From contig NC_035449.2 of assembly GCF_002127325.2 (NCBI RefSeq), positions 145,180,946-145,244,945 on the forward strand: 64,000 bases of DNA, given 5' to 3'. This DNA comes from Helianthus annuus. Lineage: Eukaryota; Streptophyta; Magnoliopsida; Asterales; Asteraceae. This document shows, one piece after another, positions 54,032 through 64,000 of the stretch (positions within the stretch are counted from its first letter, which is position 1; each line of letters opens with the position of its first letter). Under the pieces are notes generated by a model. It had not been told where the DNA came from, ran no database searches, and saw only the letters and a program-made list of their open reading frames with translations. A program made the position numbers and the translations under genes.

Positions 54032-56309
54032 TTATTCCATGTTCAGCATCCCAATCCTAGAGACCAGACTTTCAAAAGTGGCTGTATCAAGTGCTTTTGT
54101 GAGCACATCTGCCAGCTGGTCTTTAGTTGGGACATGATGCAGAGAAATCAAACCTTTTTCATAGCAATCCCTCACAAAGTGATGTCTGATGTCTATGTGT
54201 TTGGTGGTAGAATGGGAAACTGGATTTTTGATGATATTTTCTGCTGCCTGGCTATCCAGCATAAGTGGTGTCTTTAAGGCAGTGATACCAAAATCCAGTA
54301 ACTGATTTTGAAGCCACAGGAGTTGGGCTGTACAGCTTGCAGCAGCAATGTATTCAGCCTCAGCAGTGGATGTTGAAACTGCTGCTTGCTTTTTGCTTTG
54401 CCAAGAAACTAAGCAATCACCTAGAAACTGGCACCCTCCTGAAGTGGACTTCGTTGTTGTGTGACAACCAGCAAAGTCACTGTCTGAAAAACCTGAAAGC
54501 TTGATATTCCCATTAGCTGGATACCAGATACCAAGTGTGGGAGCACCTTTTATGTATCTGAGAATCCTTTTTACAGCAATGAGATTAGATTTTCTGGGAG
54601 CTGATTGACTTCTTGCACAGACACATGTTGCAAACATGATGTCTGGTCTGGATGCAGTTAGGTACAATAAAGACCCAATCATGCTCCTATAAAGTGTTTG
54701 GTCAATCAGCTCATCTTTTTCATCAGACATGACCAGCTTATTTGTGGCCATGGGTGTGCTGCATGGTTTACAATCATTCATATCAAATTTGGTTAAAAGT
54801 TCTTTAGCATATTTGCTTTGATGAATGAAAGTTCCATTTTGCATTTGCTGTACTTGGAGACCAAGAAAGCATTGCAGCTCACCCATTGCACTCATTTCAA
54901 ACTCAGCTGTCATGCGTTCTCTAAACTCTTCACACATTTTGGTACATGTGCTTCCAAAAATAATGTCATCCACATAAATTTGGACAATCATTAAATCTTT
55001 CCCTCTCCATTTAAGAAACAGTGTTTTATCAATGGTACCTCTTTTGAAACCATTTGACAGTAGAAAGTTGGAAAGAGTTTCATACCAGGCCCTTGGTGCT
55101 TGTTTCAGGCCATACAAGGCTTTGTTTAGCCTGTAGACATGATCAGGATAAAATGGATCCTCAAAGCCTGGAGGTTGACATACATATACCTCTTCTTGCA
55201 ATGTACAATAGAGGAAAGAACTTTTGATATCCATCTGAAACACCTTCATGTTGTGGTTGACAGCAAAGGCCAGGAACAGTCTGATAGCTTCCAATCTTGC
55301 AACAGGGGCGAATGTTTCATCATAATCAATCCCCTCTTCCTGTCTGTAACCTTGAACCACAAGCCTGGCTTTGTTCTTGACAACAATGCCCCTTTCATCT
55401 GTTTTGTTCTTGAAGACCCACTTTGTGCCAATGGGACTGACCTCTTTTGGCAGTGGTACAAGCTCCCATACTTGTTGTCTCTTGAACTGTTGGAGCTCCT
55501 CTTGCATGGCTTCTACCCAGCTGTTGTCTTTTAGTGCCTCTTGGTACTTGACTGGCTGATGGAGTGATAGAAAACCAGCAAAAAGACAAATGTTTTGGGT
55601 TTGGCTTCTTGTGAGCACCCCTTCATTGATGTTGCCAATGATTTGATCAGGTGGATGAGATCTCAAGAAGATTAAATCTCCTTGGTATGGTATGATGGAA
55701 TTTGTTGGTGAAGGCTGCAAATGTGTATCATCTGAGCTAACCACTGCTGGTGACTTTGATGACCCAGCAGTGGCTTCAAAAGGTGGTGGAATGGGTGGTA
55801 ATGGAGTGGACCACTGCTGACTTTTATCCACTGTTTGAGGACTTTTGTCAGCAGTAGTTGAGGATATGGATGCAGTGGTGGATGGGCTACTTTGATCAAC
55901 AACTGTTGATGCAGTAGTGGTTGAGCTTTCACAGATGTTTTGAACAACTGATGCTTTTCCTTTGGTGGCAGACCTTTGAGGGATGATGACTTCATACCCA
56001 TAGTCTGGTGTTGTATCCTCTGATGGACCTGCACTGTTAGTCTTGACAGCAGTATTTTCAAAAGTGAATTTTTCAAGATCAAACAGTTCAGCAGGATTTG
56101 GTGGGATTTTTATTGATGAAAGTTCATTGAACTTTACATCCAAAGTCTCCTCCACTACCTTGGTCCGTGCATTGAACACTTTGTAGGCCTTGGCAGTGGT
56201 TGAGTATCCCAGAAAATAACCACAATCAATTTTGGCTGCAAATTTTGAAATGGAATCTTTTAAGTTCAAAATAAAGCATGGGCAGCCAAATACCTTGAAG
56301 TATGAGATC
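54032..56309 (-). CDS. Copia pol, C-terminal part: integrase end, RT and RNase H (5' interrupted)
   Basis: About 759 codons without a break. It opens in the integrase C-terminal region (YFKVFGCPCFILN; GYFLGYSTTAKAYKVFN), passes a Ser/Thr/Pro linker, then RT (SWVEAMQEELQQFKRQQVWE; PVARLEAIRLFLAFA; KALYGLKQAPRAWYETL; catalytic YVDDIIFGS at about residue 460) and RNase H (FSDSDFAGCHTTTKSTSGGC; STAEAEYIAAASC; MLDSQAAENII; TKHIDIRHHFVRDC; KDQLADVLTKALD). Catalytic residues of RT are in place. The integrase is severed at 56309 by a Gypsy LTR, so this copy cannot make full Pol. Confidence 0.9.
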
Positions 56310-58152
56310 TGTAACACCCCGAAAATATAAAACTTTATATTAGAATTTTATAAAGTATAAATAAATGAGAATTCACCAACTAGAAATTTTAACCTAGTTG
56401 GTTAATAGTTTAGAAATAACCTATAGTAGAAATTAAAAGCCACTAAATTAAATGTTGTTCAAGATGGAGGGACTTAAGTTGCCAAAGTTTAAAATTTGTG
56501 TTACTAAATTAGTAAAACAAAACCAAACACCCCATTTGGAGGTGTTGGTCGACCAGGAGCAAGAAAAGGGGCGATCCCCACTTCTCAAACCCTAAATCCT
56601 GCTTAAACTCTCAATTGAAGGAGCAAATCTGGTCCAAACGAAAATCCAAGCTTAGAATCGTGATCCTCATCGCAAGAGGATTATAAGGTATGTGAAATTT
56701 AATGAAAACTCTTAGCTTGGAATTCTCATGAATTGGGGAAAAATCTGAGATTTTAGTTGCATGTTCGTCTTATGATGATTTAGGCATAACTATGGTGTTT
56801 AGAGACAAACCCTAGACAAATAGAGGCTGAAATCATGTAGAACTTTGATGGAAACTATGATCACCATTATAGGTGATTAATGGGTTATGTGAATTGGAAT
56901 GAACACTAGGAAATAGATTGTCAATCTAGTGTAATTTGGTAATTTTGAGATGAATTAAGCAATTAGGAGCTTACAATCATGTAAAATGGTGAATTTATGT
57001 GAAATTATGGCTAAATGATAAACTAAAGATGTGATATATAATTATGTAAAAATCTGCTCAAGAAGTGTTTGTTGAAATGCCTCTATGAAGGCTTAGAACT
57101 GAAATTCCAAGTTTAAACGCATAATCACGATGTTTAGTGTATTATGCGAAATATGATTTGAAAAGAGAGTTCTAAACATATGATAATTGAACTCAATAGG
57201 AACGGGCGCAGGAGCGTCAAGCGGACAAGCGGGTGGCGAACCACGTCAAAAAGGGCTACTTTGAAGGTATGTAACTTGACCCGTTACATTAAGTAGATTT
57301 TGATAATCATATAATGCGTAATAGAATTTTTAGAATAAGAGTTGTTTGAATTAAAGCGAAGATGACGCTACATTGAATAATAGGTCAAAGTTGGTTAGAA
57401 CTCGTTGGTAGTCGCTAAAAAAGGAGGATTCCTTAGACGAGCCAAACGGGTCGAATAATCAAAATAAGGCACGGTTGATGTCTCGGGATATAATGGATTG
57501 ATCTTTGATATTGGTTGATTGATAACATATTAGAAAAACGAGAATATAGAATATAAGTATGCTAGAAAAGCGAAACCCGGAATTTGGGGTTGAGCATAAA
57601 GAACAATTTAGACAAGGTATGGATGCCCAGGGACTACCGTAAATTACGGTGGTACCGTAATTTACGGTAGAGGTCAATTGTTTACGGTGGTTTGCCCCTG
57701 TCTTACGGCAGACCAAAAGTTCACAGGACCTCCCGTAACTTACGGTGACACCGTAAGTTACGGTGGAACCTGCAAAACTTGAAATTTATTATTCGTAATC
57801 CGAAGTTAGTTCTCGTGTATATATATTATTTATTAATGTCAAAACTAATGTTTTAATGGTTTTGACCATAGGTGACGTAATGGATCTTACGGATGGCGGT
57901 CGAGCGAATAATGAAGAACCGAACACTACATTTTGAAAGCTTCCGCAATATTTTAAATCTTTAGTAGTCTTATGTATGAATTGTAACTACTTGTTAAACT
58001 ACTTTTGGTATGTTTTAACTTACACACTAGTCGACTAAGGTTGACGTACTTAAGAACTCCGTTAACGGATGTTTTGTCACTAAAACAATATTTTGATATA
58101 ATTAGTATATTTTATTATTAAAATTAAGTGAAAAAAATTTAAGGGTGTTACA
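56310..58152 (+). repeat. 5' LTR of the Tekay/Del-like element
   Basis: 1843 bp, TGTAACACCCCG to GGGTGTTACA. Shares block order with the solo LTR at 7435-28381. At 57640-57770 there are two pairs of near-perfect palindromes of the type CCGTAAATTACGG, with 18-bp start-to-start spacing. Confidence 0.8.
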
Positions 58153-58154
58153 AG

Positions 58155-58167
58155 TTGGTAATCAGAG
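58155..58167 (+). other. primer binding site, Met-type variant
   Basis: TGGTAATCAGAGC, the initiator-Met site with one inserted A, two bases after the LTR. Confidence 0.6.
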
Positions 58168-58431
58168 CTTAAGGTTGTCAACAAAGTGTTCGGTTCAAGC
58201 TTGATCGATCGTCCGGTAAGAATTAACTTATTATGTTAGTAGATTAGGTCTTATGTAAGGAATGAGGAACGAATTGATATGCATGGGAAGAGTGTGTTAC
58301 CACACTCAAACCCGGAAAGTGCATTAAATGTGAACGGTTAAAGCAAGTTAGGAACTTGGCTAAACCGAAACAAACAAAGCAATGTCATAAATGAAATGTT
58401 TAACGCTTGATGTAAACATTTCAGTTTCAAG

Positions 58432-59117
58432 ATGTCGAAAGGGAGCAATAATGATCCGGTGCCGACAAGCACCGAACAAATGAAAGAAATAATTGCCGAG
58501 GAAGTAGGAAAGGCAATTGAAGGCAGTCTATCTGGGTTTACAGACAAGATTCAAGGTACGGTGTTGTCACTCGTAGAAGAACGAGTTAAAAGGTTGGAGG
58601 ATACGGTCAACCTTATGAAAGACAAAACTGGAGAACGTAAAGGGTGCTCATACAAAGAATTCATGGCGTGTAAACCGCCAATCTCTAACGGGGAGGTCGA
58701 CCCGATAATTTGCCAAAGATGGATAAGCGATGTTGAAGGAGTGTTTGAACGAACCCATTGTGACGTAGGTGACTTTGTCGCTTACGGAACGGGTCAATTG
58801 AGAAATCAAGCCAAGGATTGGTGGGATAACAAGAAGAAGGAAATGGGAGCCGAAGCGGCGAGGGTTATGACTTGGGACGAGTTTAAGGTACCATTCCTTA
58901 AACACCACAGTCCCAAAGCGGTTATTAACAGAATCAAAGAAGAATTCATCCAGCTGAGACAAAAGGGTTAAACAATCGATAAGATCACGGGCATCTTCAT
59001 GGATAAGCTCAGATTTTGTGACGAGCTAGTCACCACTGAAGAACAAAAGATATATTACTATTACAACATGCTGAGTGCTGAATACCGGGAATTTATGACT
59101 CCGTCAAAATACGAGAC
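58432..59117 (+). pseudogene. Tekay/Del-like gag, nonsense mutation and insertion
   Basis: ATG at 58432. Residues about 20-65 look coiled coil; the capsid domain follows (FMACKPPISNGEVDPIICQR; WISDVEGVFERTHCD; GQLRNQAKDWWDNKKKEMG; MTWDEFKVPFLKHHSPKAV). A TAA at 58969 follows RQKG; the same frame then stays open with recognisable gag (TIDKITGIFMDKLRFCDELV) to the element C insertion at 59118. One point mutation could explain the stop. Structural particle protein by family. Confidence 0.85.
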
Positions 59118-60344
59118 TGATCGGTGCATTTTAGGTACACATTATTGAACATTAATTATTTGGTAAAATGCATTAATCTTATATAAAAATATATTGTTCT
59201 GAGTTGCTTTAGCATAACATGTGTTTAAGATAAAAGCCATCCAAAACAAACATATTAACTTAAAAAGTTAAGATGAAAAGAAATATTCATAAATATATGG
59301 GGTTAAAATTAGATAATATCTATACATATTATGACGTACATAATACAATTAAACTAAAATGGTGGTTTATGAAAGTGAAAGGAAATTAAATTGTTTGTGA
59401 TTTCTTTTTGCAGATTCTAAATGAAAATTGATTGGGCTTAAGTAATTCTATTGGTCCACAAGGCTTAGAGAATTAAAAGAAAAGAAAGGAAGTTCGCAAG
59501 GGGAATGGAGGTTTTTCGGAAAAAGAATAATGATATCGTTTTGAAGTCAGTCAAAGGGCATTAAAAGAAAAGCTATTTTTTTGACGTGAATTTATTGGCA
59601 CAGGGGTTACGGTCCGCAATTTTTGAGGGAGAGAAGGCAGCGCCCTTGGCTGCTAGGCACGGGATTCAAGAAGAAAAAAAGGATTTTTGGTGACGATCTT
59701 GACACATAATGCTCGGCTAATCTTCGTAGGGTTTCACCCCGGTGTAGACTCTGTAAGAATTCTAGGGTTTCAATATTTTGTTTATGATTTAATTTGTGAC
59801 TAGTTGTATTTAACCATTTGAAACTTATATCAATTGTCTTGCATTTGTATTGGATTCATGAATTGTCGAATGAGTTATTAAATTTGACTTTGTGAAATGA
59901 ATATGTGCAATTATGCCTTGCTATAGGTTAGGATTTACATGTTCTTGGTAACGAAGTGTAGTGCGGTCCGTTGTCTATGACGTTGATAGCTCTTGACACC
60001 TAAGCCCCGTAATACTAAATCCGTTAATAATCAAATGCAACTAAATTAAGTCTAACGTACAGAAACTCTAGGTCTTTCAGTTGTCGAACCGGGTGTGACC
60101 CTTCTTTCTAACTTGTTATTTTTACTAATTCTAATTAGTGGTTTCTAATAATTTTTCTAAACAAACTAAAAATAAAAATTAGCAAGCTTCATAATCACTT
60201 TGTACATTATTTGTAAATAGTCTAACGAATCGAACAGGTCGTGCGATACTGACCACATGCTCTTCGTGGATACGATACCCGACTTACCCTAGCTACCTAG
60301 GTTTAATTGGGTTTTTGACTGATCGGGACGACACGGTCACGTCA
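59118..60344 (+). repeat. 5' LTR of element C
   Basis: 1227 bp, TGATCGG to CACGTCA. No gene inside. Unlike elements A and B it lacks the GC-rich palindrome pairs. Confidence 0.9.
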
Positions 60345-60347
60345 AAA

Positions 60348-60365
60348 TGGCGCCGCTGCCGGGGA
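60348..60365 (+). other. primer binding site, Asp-tRNA type, element C
   Basis: TGGCGCCGCTGCCGGGGA, one base different from the outer Athila PBS at 36453. Confidence 0.85.
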
Positions 60366-60461
60366 GCTAGTGCGCTTAGTATTTCATTGCTTGTTCGATT
60401 TTAGTTTAGTTTTTTTTTCTCTTGTATTTTTTTTTTGTGATTTTACTTTGGGTGGTCGAGC

Positions 60462-61487
60462 TTGTTTGTGCAGGTTCATGTTTTGCAGGTACCATCTTTC
60501 AATATGAATTGGGTAGATGATGATCCATGTGAGTGTTGTGGAAGCGGAGAGCACTATTTAGAGGATTGCTCTGTTTTCTACGAAAAAGTTCAAGCTAACA
60601 AGGAACGGGAAGACTACCTCAGCGGATTGTTTGATTATAGGAGGGCGGATCATAAAGATTTCAATGGTCCATCCTCACATTATCCATACACTAGACCACC
60701 TCTACCACCAAAGCAAGAAAGTGGATGTCCTTGTTGTGGAAAAATTCATATACATGAAGATTGTCCAGTGTTTTGGAAAGATCCGGTGTTTTGGAAAGGA
60801 AAAATAAAGTCTGGTTACAAGCCACCACCACATTATCAAGAATACTACTATGAACCCAAATCACCATATTTCTCAAGTTACCGGGAGGAGGAGTATGATG
60901 ATTATTATAATGAATACCCTCAACCGGTATACGAGAACCCACAAGATTCGATGCATTCTAAGCTTGATGCTCTCATGGACATGATGAAAGAATATCACCA
61001 GGATATCAAAGATATGAAGAAAGCGAATGAAGTGAGAGATAAAGCCCATGAAGCATTGGTGGTGCAAGTGGGTCAATTAGCAGAGGAATTAGCCCAACTT
61101 AAACGAGACCAAGAGGTTTGGGCCAATGGTACAATAGTAGATGGTGATGTGGTGGAAGAGGTTATCGATCTTCCCGAGCAAGAAAATGAATGTTTGAACC
61201 GAGCGGAAGACATCCCACCGCGAGACGAGTCGGATCCGAAAGATGCCCACGTTCATATCCATCCTTATCCCATACTTATCACTCCAACTAACAAAGTTGG
61301 GGATGCGGGTTCGGGTATAAGGATTCGAAGGGTGGCGTTGCAAGACATAGGCCAGTTTAGTAAGAAGCGACCCCAAAGTTGTACAATATGCATGCCGAGC
61401 AAAATAAAAAGAGAATGGATCCGGCATGCCAAATACCGAGCGTATGTTGGAAACTCGGTAGGCAAATGTGCACTTCGACCACCATGA
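60462..61487 (+). CDS. reduced gag-like ORF with two zinc knuckles (element C)
   Basis: A 341-codon frame and the only long ORF of element C. The first ATG is at 60462; an in-frame Met at 60504 (MNWVDDDPCECCGS) is an equally good start. Two knuckles occur: CECCGSGEHYLEDC (CX2CX4HX4C, about residue 23) and CPCCGKIHIHEDC (CX2CX3HX4C, about residue 89). Residues about 120-155 are Tyr/Pro rich, 160-215 form a likely coiled coil, and the C-terminus is basic (KIKREWIRHAKYRAY). There is no capsid, protease or RT. Probably a nucleic-acid-binding remnant of gag; it may help package the RNA of a parasitic element. Confidence 0.7.
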   Translation: MFVQVHVLQVPSFNMNWVDDDPCECCGSGEHYLEDCSVFYEKVQANKEREDYLSGLFDYRRADHKDFNGPSSHYPYTRPPLPPKQESGCPCCGKIHIHEDCPVFWKDPVFWKGKIKSGYKPPPHYQEYYYEPKSPYFSSYREEEYDDYYNEYPQPVYENPQDSMHSKLDALMDMMKEYHQDIKDMKKANEVRDKAHEALVVQVGQLAEELAQLKRDQEVWANGTIVDGDVVEEVIDLPEQENECLNRAEDIPPRDESDPKDAHVHIHPYPILITPTNKVGDAGSGIRIRRVALQDIGQFSKKRPQSCTICMPSKIKREWIRHAKYRAYVGNSVGKCALRPP

Positions 61488-63332
61488 GAGGTAAATCAGG
61501 TATAATTGTTGTAGAGTTTGTATTATTATTTGTTTTATTTTATTTTAGTAGTTAAATGAACGTTGTGGGTGTGTTCCCTATATAACCCTCACGAGACCTC
61601 TCGTCCTCCCGAGCTATCGGGGGGTTTAAAAGGGCTTGTTGCATAAGCTAAATGCAACCGTGATTCCTACGAAAGTAAGTTAGGCTTGTTATTATTGTAA
61701 AATATTTTCCACATAAAGTCAAAGGTAAAATAACGTATGGCTTGGTAATAATTTCATAAAAGTGGTAGAACTAGGTAACTAACAAATTTTGATAGTTGTG
61801 AGAAGCATGCTTCTACACAAGGGTTAAGATTTGTAGGTACATTATGTTCGTGAGACGACCGCTTTGTTGCAAAGATGAAGAGCACACGAGGAACTAACGA
61901 AAAACCAGGTGCATACGTTTCTTTTTATCTTTGATTTTTAGTTAGAAAATAAGTGGATTGTAAATTGTATTTTATTTCTCGGGGTGTAATTTTGGGGAGG
62001 TTAGCCGTGTCACATCCCTTGTGCGTTTTTAAAACTCTAGTTCTTACACATCGAGGACAATATGTACCTCAAGTGTGGGGATGGGGGAGTAGTAAAAATT
62101 TTCGATTTTGACCCGTTCATTTAAACACTACACATTGAGGACAATGTTTACCTCAAGTGTGGGGATGGGGGAAAATTTCAAAAAATTTTCAAAAATGTCT
62201 TGTTTTCAAAGCAATCTCAAAAGCACAAGTAACCAAGTCAACGAGGGATGTCACAACCCATTTGGTCTTTTGTCACGGTCAAGTTCAAATTAATAGCATG
62301 ATGGGTATTTAGCGGGTGGTTATTTGGGAATAATTCGCCTAAGAAACTAACACATCATGCATGTCACATACCATACCCTTTATATATGTGAGGTTTTGAG
62401 CCACTTTTACATCATAGAATTATATATTTATGTTTCTTTGTTTGAGTAGACCATTAGTCATGTATTGTAGAACTTGCATCTTTTGATACGTTTGAGACCA
62501 TAGACCGAATATAAGCACGAGAATGATTAAGGCATTAGGTGAACCTTTTCCTTTAAAACCAATTATTTATCCTTACCCAAACAAATCCCCTAGTCGCCCA
62601 TTTTGAGCCTAAACCTTTCGTTTGACCAACCCATTTAGCCCACAACCATTAAACCTTTTCTTTTTAAACCGTGTGATGAAAATTCGATTGTAGGATTATT
62701 TGTTTGTATAGTTGTGTTTGCAAAAAAAAAAAAAATGTTGCAAAAAAAAAAATGTTGCAAAAAAAAAAAGAAAGAAAGAAAATCGTTGAGAAAAGAACAA
62801 AAATATGTTTTTCTAGTCGTTGAATAAAAGGCGAAAATCATTGCCTCGTAGTCATGTTTATAGTGAGTTATGTGTAGAATAATTGTTTGTAATAAAAATC
62901 GAATTTTCATCACCTTAGCCACTTTCAAATATCCTATTTCCTACCCTTCGCCTAGCCCCATTACAACCCTCCGAAGACCTTTTGACTTGTTCTTAGTATT
63001 CGTGTTCGGTGGTGGAGAATGATTGAGTTGCAAGCTTATGCGGGTACGTGTTCTAATCGGTTTGAGTGATTATTTCAAAAGCGCTAATGCATCAACTATT
63101 AGCCAATTTTAAACTGAGTGGAGAGAACATTGTGAGGGATGTGCATGACTTGTTAGTTTTACGGGCGTGTTAATCTTGGATAACCATTTTATATGGGATT
63201 ATTCAATTTTCCGTTAAATATTTCGTAAATTGTAAAAAGGTTTGAACCGGGTATGACATTAGACCTTAACCTTTATTTCGGGAATGGGAAGTGTGTTTCT
63301 CATTTGACCCACGTAAAAGTGAAAGATAGATT
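61488..63332 (+). other. non-coding region of element C
   Basis: About 1.85 kb. Two copies of the hairpin/G-rich module at 62047-62088 and 62131-62171. At 62716-62775 a short tandem array of TGTTGC followed by A runs. Blocks near 62590-62660 match elements A and B in inverted orientation, as expected since those lie on the minus strand. No supported gene. Confidence 0.65.
62047..62171 (+). other. two hairpin plus G-rich modules in element C
   Basis: Copies at 62047-62088 and 62131-62171, 84 bp apart: CACATTGAGGACAATGTTTA (second copy) then CTCAAGTGTGGGGATGGGGG. The first copy has a weaker stem. Confidence 0.65.
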
Positions 63333-63367
63333 TGCTTGAGGGCAAACAAAAGATAAGTGTGGGGATG
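63333..63367 (+). other. polypurine tract and hairpin at the 3' LTR of element C
   Basis: GCTTGAGGGCAAAC, then AAAGATAAGTGTGGGGATG directly before the 3' LTR. Same order as 40117-40155 in element B. Confidence 0.75.
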
Positions 63368-64000
63368 TGATCGGTGCATTTTAGGTACACATTATTGAAC
63401 ATTGAACATTAATTATTTGGTAAAATGCATTAATCTTATATAAAAATATATTGTTCTGAGTTGCTTTAGCATAACATGTGTTTAAGATAAAAGCCATCCA
63501 AAACAAACATATTAACTTAAAAAGTTAAGATGAAAAGAAATATTCATAAATATATGGGGTTAAAATTAGATAATATCTATACATATTATGACGTACATAA
63601 TACAATTAAACTAAAATGGTGGTTTATGAAAGTGAAAGGAAATTAAATTGTTTGTGATTTCTTTTTGCAGATTCTAAATGAAAATTGATTGGGCTTAAGT
63701 AATTCTATTGGTCCACAAGGCTTAGAGAATTAAAAGAAAAGAAAGGAAGTTCGCAAGGGGAATGGAGGTTTTTCGGAAAAAGAATAATGATATCGTTTTG
63801 AAGTCAGTCAAAGGGCATTAAAAGAAAAGCTATTTTTTTGACGTGAATTTATTGGCACAGGGGTTACGGTCCGCAATTTTTGAGGGAGAGAAGGCAGCGC
63901 CCTTGGCTGCTAGGCACGGGATTCAAGAAGAAAAAAAGGATTTTTGGTGACGATCTTGACACATAATGCTCGGCTAATCTTCGTAGGGTTTCACCCCGGT
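63368..64000 (+). repeat. 3' LTR of element C, first 633 bp
   Basis: Starts TGATCGGTGC and continues to the window edge, nearly identical to 59118-59743. Confidence 0.9.

Larger units (their letters stand above)
48702..56309 (-). mobile_element. second Sirevirus-like Copia element, coding frames largely intact
   Basis: 3' LTR 48702-49438 (TGTTGG...CCAACA), PPT, a 1335-codon extra ORF, then pol RNase H, RT and the end of integrase on the minus strand. The element is cut at 56310 by a Gypsy LTR, so the rest of pol, gag and the 5' LTR lie beyond the window. No stops or frameshifts in about 6.3 kb of visible coding sequence, so it was recently functional. Confidence 0.85.
56310..59117 (+). mobile_element. 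Tekay/Del-like Gypsy element, 5' part
   Basis: 5' LTR, a PBS-like site and gag, all on the plus strand, inserted in the Sirevirus integrase. The gag is cut at 59117 by element C; the remainder lies to the right of the window. Confidence 0.8.
59118..64000 (+). mobile_element. Athila-type non-autonomous element C (young), right end beyond window
   Basis: LTRs starting TGATCGGTGC at 59118 and 63368, an Asp-type PBS and a PPT. The interior of 3.0 kb holds a single 341-codon ORF and no pol. The visible 633 bp of the 3' LTR match the 5' LTR except a 7-bp duplication (GAACATT), so the insertion is very recent. GAGAC (59113-59117) would be the target duplication. Confidence 0.9.

Overview
This window is plant nuclear DNA: a retrotransposon-saturated stretch of a large eudicot genome, most likely Asteraceae. 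Evidence for a plant: Ty1/Copia and Ty3/Gypsy elements with initiator-Met or Asp tRNA primer sites, Mutator-like elements with 9-bp target duplications, a CACTA-like end, and an AP2/ERF transcription factor. The Asteraceae placement is inference from the style of the repeats and from a CCHC/protease/ARID protein type that I associate with that family. No operons, rRNA, tRNA or CRISPR features were seen.

Layout. (1) 1-728: end of a minus-strand LTR element whose open frame runs off the left edge. (2) 729-6264: minus-strand Athila-type Gypsy element A with broken gag and protease and no reverse transcriptase. (3) 6368-29436: an LTR element whose internal region encodes a CCHC knuckle, a Copia-protease-like segment lacking the catalytic Asp, and an ARID DNA-binding domain. 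It holds a four-level nest: ARID element, then a solo Gypsy LTR (7435-28381, TSD AACAA), then a Sirevirus-like Copia element (7957-25852, TSD ATTAG), then a non-coding large LTR element (17928-25549, TSD ACTTC). (4) 29437-35200: the only host-gene island, with an intact intronless ERF gene (31020-31892), a CACTA-like fragment, tandem MITE-like repeats, a Mutator-like element, an AT microsatellite and a small unknown ORF (34801-35124). (5) About 35200-64000: a five-level nest. A plus-strand Athila element is split by minus-strand Athila element B (36856-45812, itself carrying a Pack-MULE) and, at 47827, by a Gypsy LTR. That LTR is split at 48702 by a second Sirevirus (intact 1335-codon extra ORF and an uninterrupted RT/RNase H frame). 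The Sirevirus is split at 56310 by a Gypsy element, whose gag is split at 59118 by a young non-autonomous Athila-type element C running off the right edge.

Functionally almost everything is selfish DNA in successive layers. The host gene is the ERF. The most notable points are the LTR element carrying an ARID domain; a hairpin plus G-rich module repeated inside Athila-type elements and again at their 3' LTR; paired palindromes at fixed 21-bp spacing in the Athila LTRs and leaders, with analogous palindromes in unrelated LTR families; and the large intact extra ORF of the Sirevirus.
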